Shown here piece by piece: positions 6,137 through 6,485 of a DNA stretch of 6,485 bases. Source of the stretch: CAYSYM01 sp964435115 (GTDB lineage: Bacteria; Chloroflexota; UBA6077; CF-72); the NCBI GenBank assembly GCA_964435115.1, contig CAYSYM010000091.1, forward strand, positions 1-6,485, given 5' to 3'. The number at the start of each line of letters is the position of its first letter. Position 1 is the stretch's first letter. Made by a program: the position numbers and the translations under genes. The notes under the pieces were generated by a model. The model was given only the letters and a program-made list of their open reading frames with translations. It was not told where the DNA came from and did no database searches.

Positions 6137-6375
6137 GCGAACCCCCTGAGCACGAGCGCCACCAGCAGGACCAGCAGGACGCCGATGGCGAGCAGCAGGA
6201 TGGTCCGCAATGCGCCCGCCGCCCGGACGAGATCGGTCTGACGCCCGATCTGCCGGTGCATGCCGCTGCCGGCCCGACGGCGTTCCTCGACCATGGCGGT
6301 GACGGGCACGCGGCACCGCTGGAGGTACCAGGCCTGCGGGCAGAAGGTGTAGGCGCCGATCTCCGAGGCGGCCAG
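6133..6375 (-). CDS. Cas4 N-terminal-half-like membrane protein (5' end apparently lost)
   Basis: This frame was read by hand. It ends in TGA that overlaps the ATG of the next gene (ATGA) and is open upstream to a TGA at 6439-6441. The product from 6375 is 80 residues. ASEIGAYTFCPQAWYLQR carries C12 in the context of the first cluster cysteine of Cas4 (S-x-I-x-x-Y-x-x-CP-x-x-W-Y-L). RRRAGSGMHRQIG then carries G-x-H with H40, like the Cas4 active-site histidine. The last ~22 residues, LRTILLLAIGVLLVLLVALVL, form a membrane segment. No ATG, GTG or TTG lies between the upstream stop and the conserved part; only a CTG at 6375 is available, with no ribosome site. The likely reason is that the IS21-like end at ~6413 removed the original start, or that a frameshift separates it from TTG at 6398. 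It may therefore be a 5'-truncated remnant. The family assignment of the motif region is fairly good; the present expression is doubtful. Confidence 0.65.
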   Translation of the reverse strand: MAASEIGAYTFCPQAWYLQRCRVPVTAMVEERRRAGSGMHRQIGRQTDLVRAAGALRTILLLAIGVLLVLLVALVLRGFA

Positions 6376-6412
6376 CGTGGGAGATCGGTCAGGAGCAAGC
6401 CTGTCGCCTGCT

Positions 6413-6485
6413 TGTTCTAACCATTCTTGCCGTGTCGTTCACCACGCGCATTAGGCCAGGCCGTCACCACGACCATTAGGCCACC
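6413..6485. mobile_element. Probable terminus of an IS21-family insertion sequence (runs off the right edge)
   Basis: Reading rightwards from 6413 the sequence begins TGTTCTAACC and then carries two near-identical copies of TCACCACnnnCATTAGGCCA, 25 bp apart. IS21-family elements begin with TG and carry several repeated copies of a ~20-bp motif near their ends, often with a GGCC core, to which the transposase binds; this layout fits. No istA/istB coding sequence is in the window and the other end is not visible, so the assignment rests on the terminal pattern alone. The boundary coincides with the unexplained loss of a start codon in the neighbouring Cas4-like gene. Confidence 0.5.
6439..6483. 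repeat. Two direct repeats of 20 bp, period 25 bp
   Basis: TCACCACGCGCATTAGGCCA at 6439-6458 and TCACCACGACCATTAGGCCA at 6464-6483 match at 18 of 20 positions, separated by GGCCG. They may continue past the window. The most likely meaning is multiple transposase-binding repeats of an IS21-type end. Confidence 0.85.

Noticed and set aside
6137..6316. N-terminal extension of the Cas4-like gene from 6316
   Set aside because: The extension is Arg/Pro/His-rich and overlaps the Cas4-N-like gene. The internal ATG at 6136 has AGGGGG at the right distance and starts directly with a membrane anchor.
5579..6375. A CRISPR-Cas locus, suggested by Cas4-like genes
   Set aside because: No cas1, cas2 or effector gene and no regularly spaced repeat array; the two 20-bp repeats at the right edge have a 5-bp gap, far too short for spacers.
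5697..6398. Minus-strand 233-codon frame starting at TTG 6398
   Set aside because: Its product is Pro/Ser/Arg-rich noise; the other two minus frames carry the two Cas4-like halves. Its TTG matters only as a possible original start if a frameshift occurred.

Overview
The window is GC-rich throughout, with long spurious reading frames opposite the real genes, as expected at high GC. The gene content is that of an accessory, defence-island-like region rather than a housekeeping one. The membrane-anchored Cas4-like protein and the small LSDE...QWKAPV protein recall families I associate with Chloroflexota/Thermomicrobia and other high-GC soil or thermophilic bacteria. That taxonomic guess is weak, because there is no rRNA or marker gene.

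Layout. From the left edge to 1333 (+ strand) is the 3' part of a gene whose C-terminal domain looks like a DpnII/MboI-type PD-(D/E)XK restriction-endonuclease fold. It converges on a large minus-strand gene (1427-3943) encoding a DinG/Rad3-like SF2 helicase, followed by a TPR-like helical region and a second, unrelated PD-(D/E)XK nuclease domain. A 93-bp gap with a strong hairpin separates the two stops. Upstream of the helicase lies a 240-bp leader with two perfect 8-bp inverted repeats. Further upstream, also on the minus strand, is a cluster that reads 5' to 3' from the right edge: a Cas4 N-terminal-half-like membrane protein (6133-~6375), a Cas4 C-terminal-half-like membrane protein (5579-6136, overlapping ATGA), a Ros/MucR-type zinc-finger protein with two extra zinc ribbons (4520-5485), and a small conserved protein of unknown function (4184-4498). 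The right edge (about 6413-6485) looks like the terminus of an IS21-family insertion sequence, which seems to have removed the start of the first Cas4-like gene.

How they may work together. Three different PD-(D/E)XK nuclease domains lie within 6.5 kb, next to a helicase, a DNA-binding zinc-finger protein and an IS end, which suggests nucleic-acid defence. The two most interesting points are (i) the helicase-TPR-nuclease fusion facing a DpnII-like nuclease, a candidate defence module that I cannot assign to a named system, and (ii) a Cas4-like nuclease apparently split over two overlapping genes. In (ii), the first cluster cysteine and the active-site histidine lie in one membrane protein, and the D/ExK residues and last three cysteines lie in the other. 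All functions are inferred from motifs; no homology search was possible.
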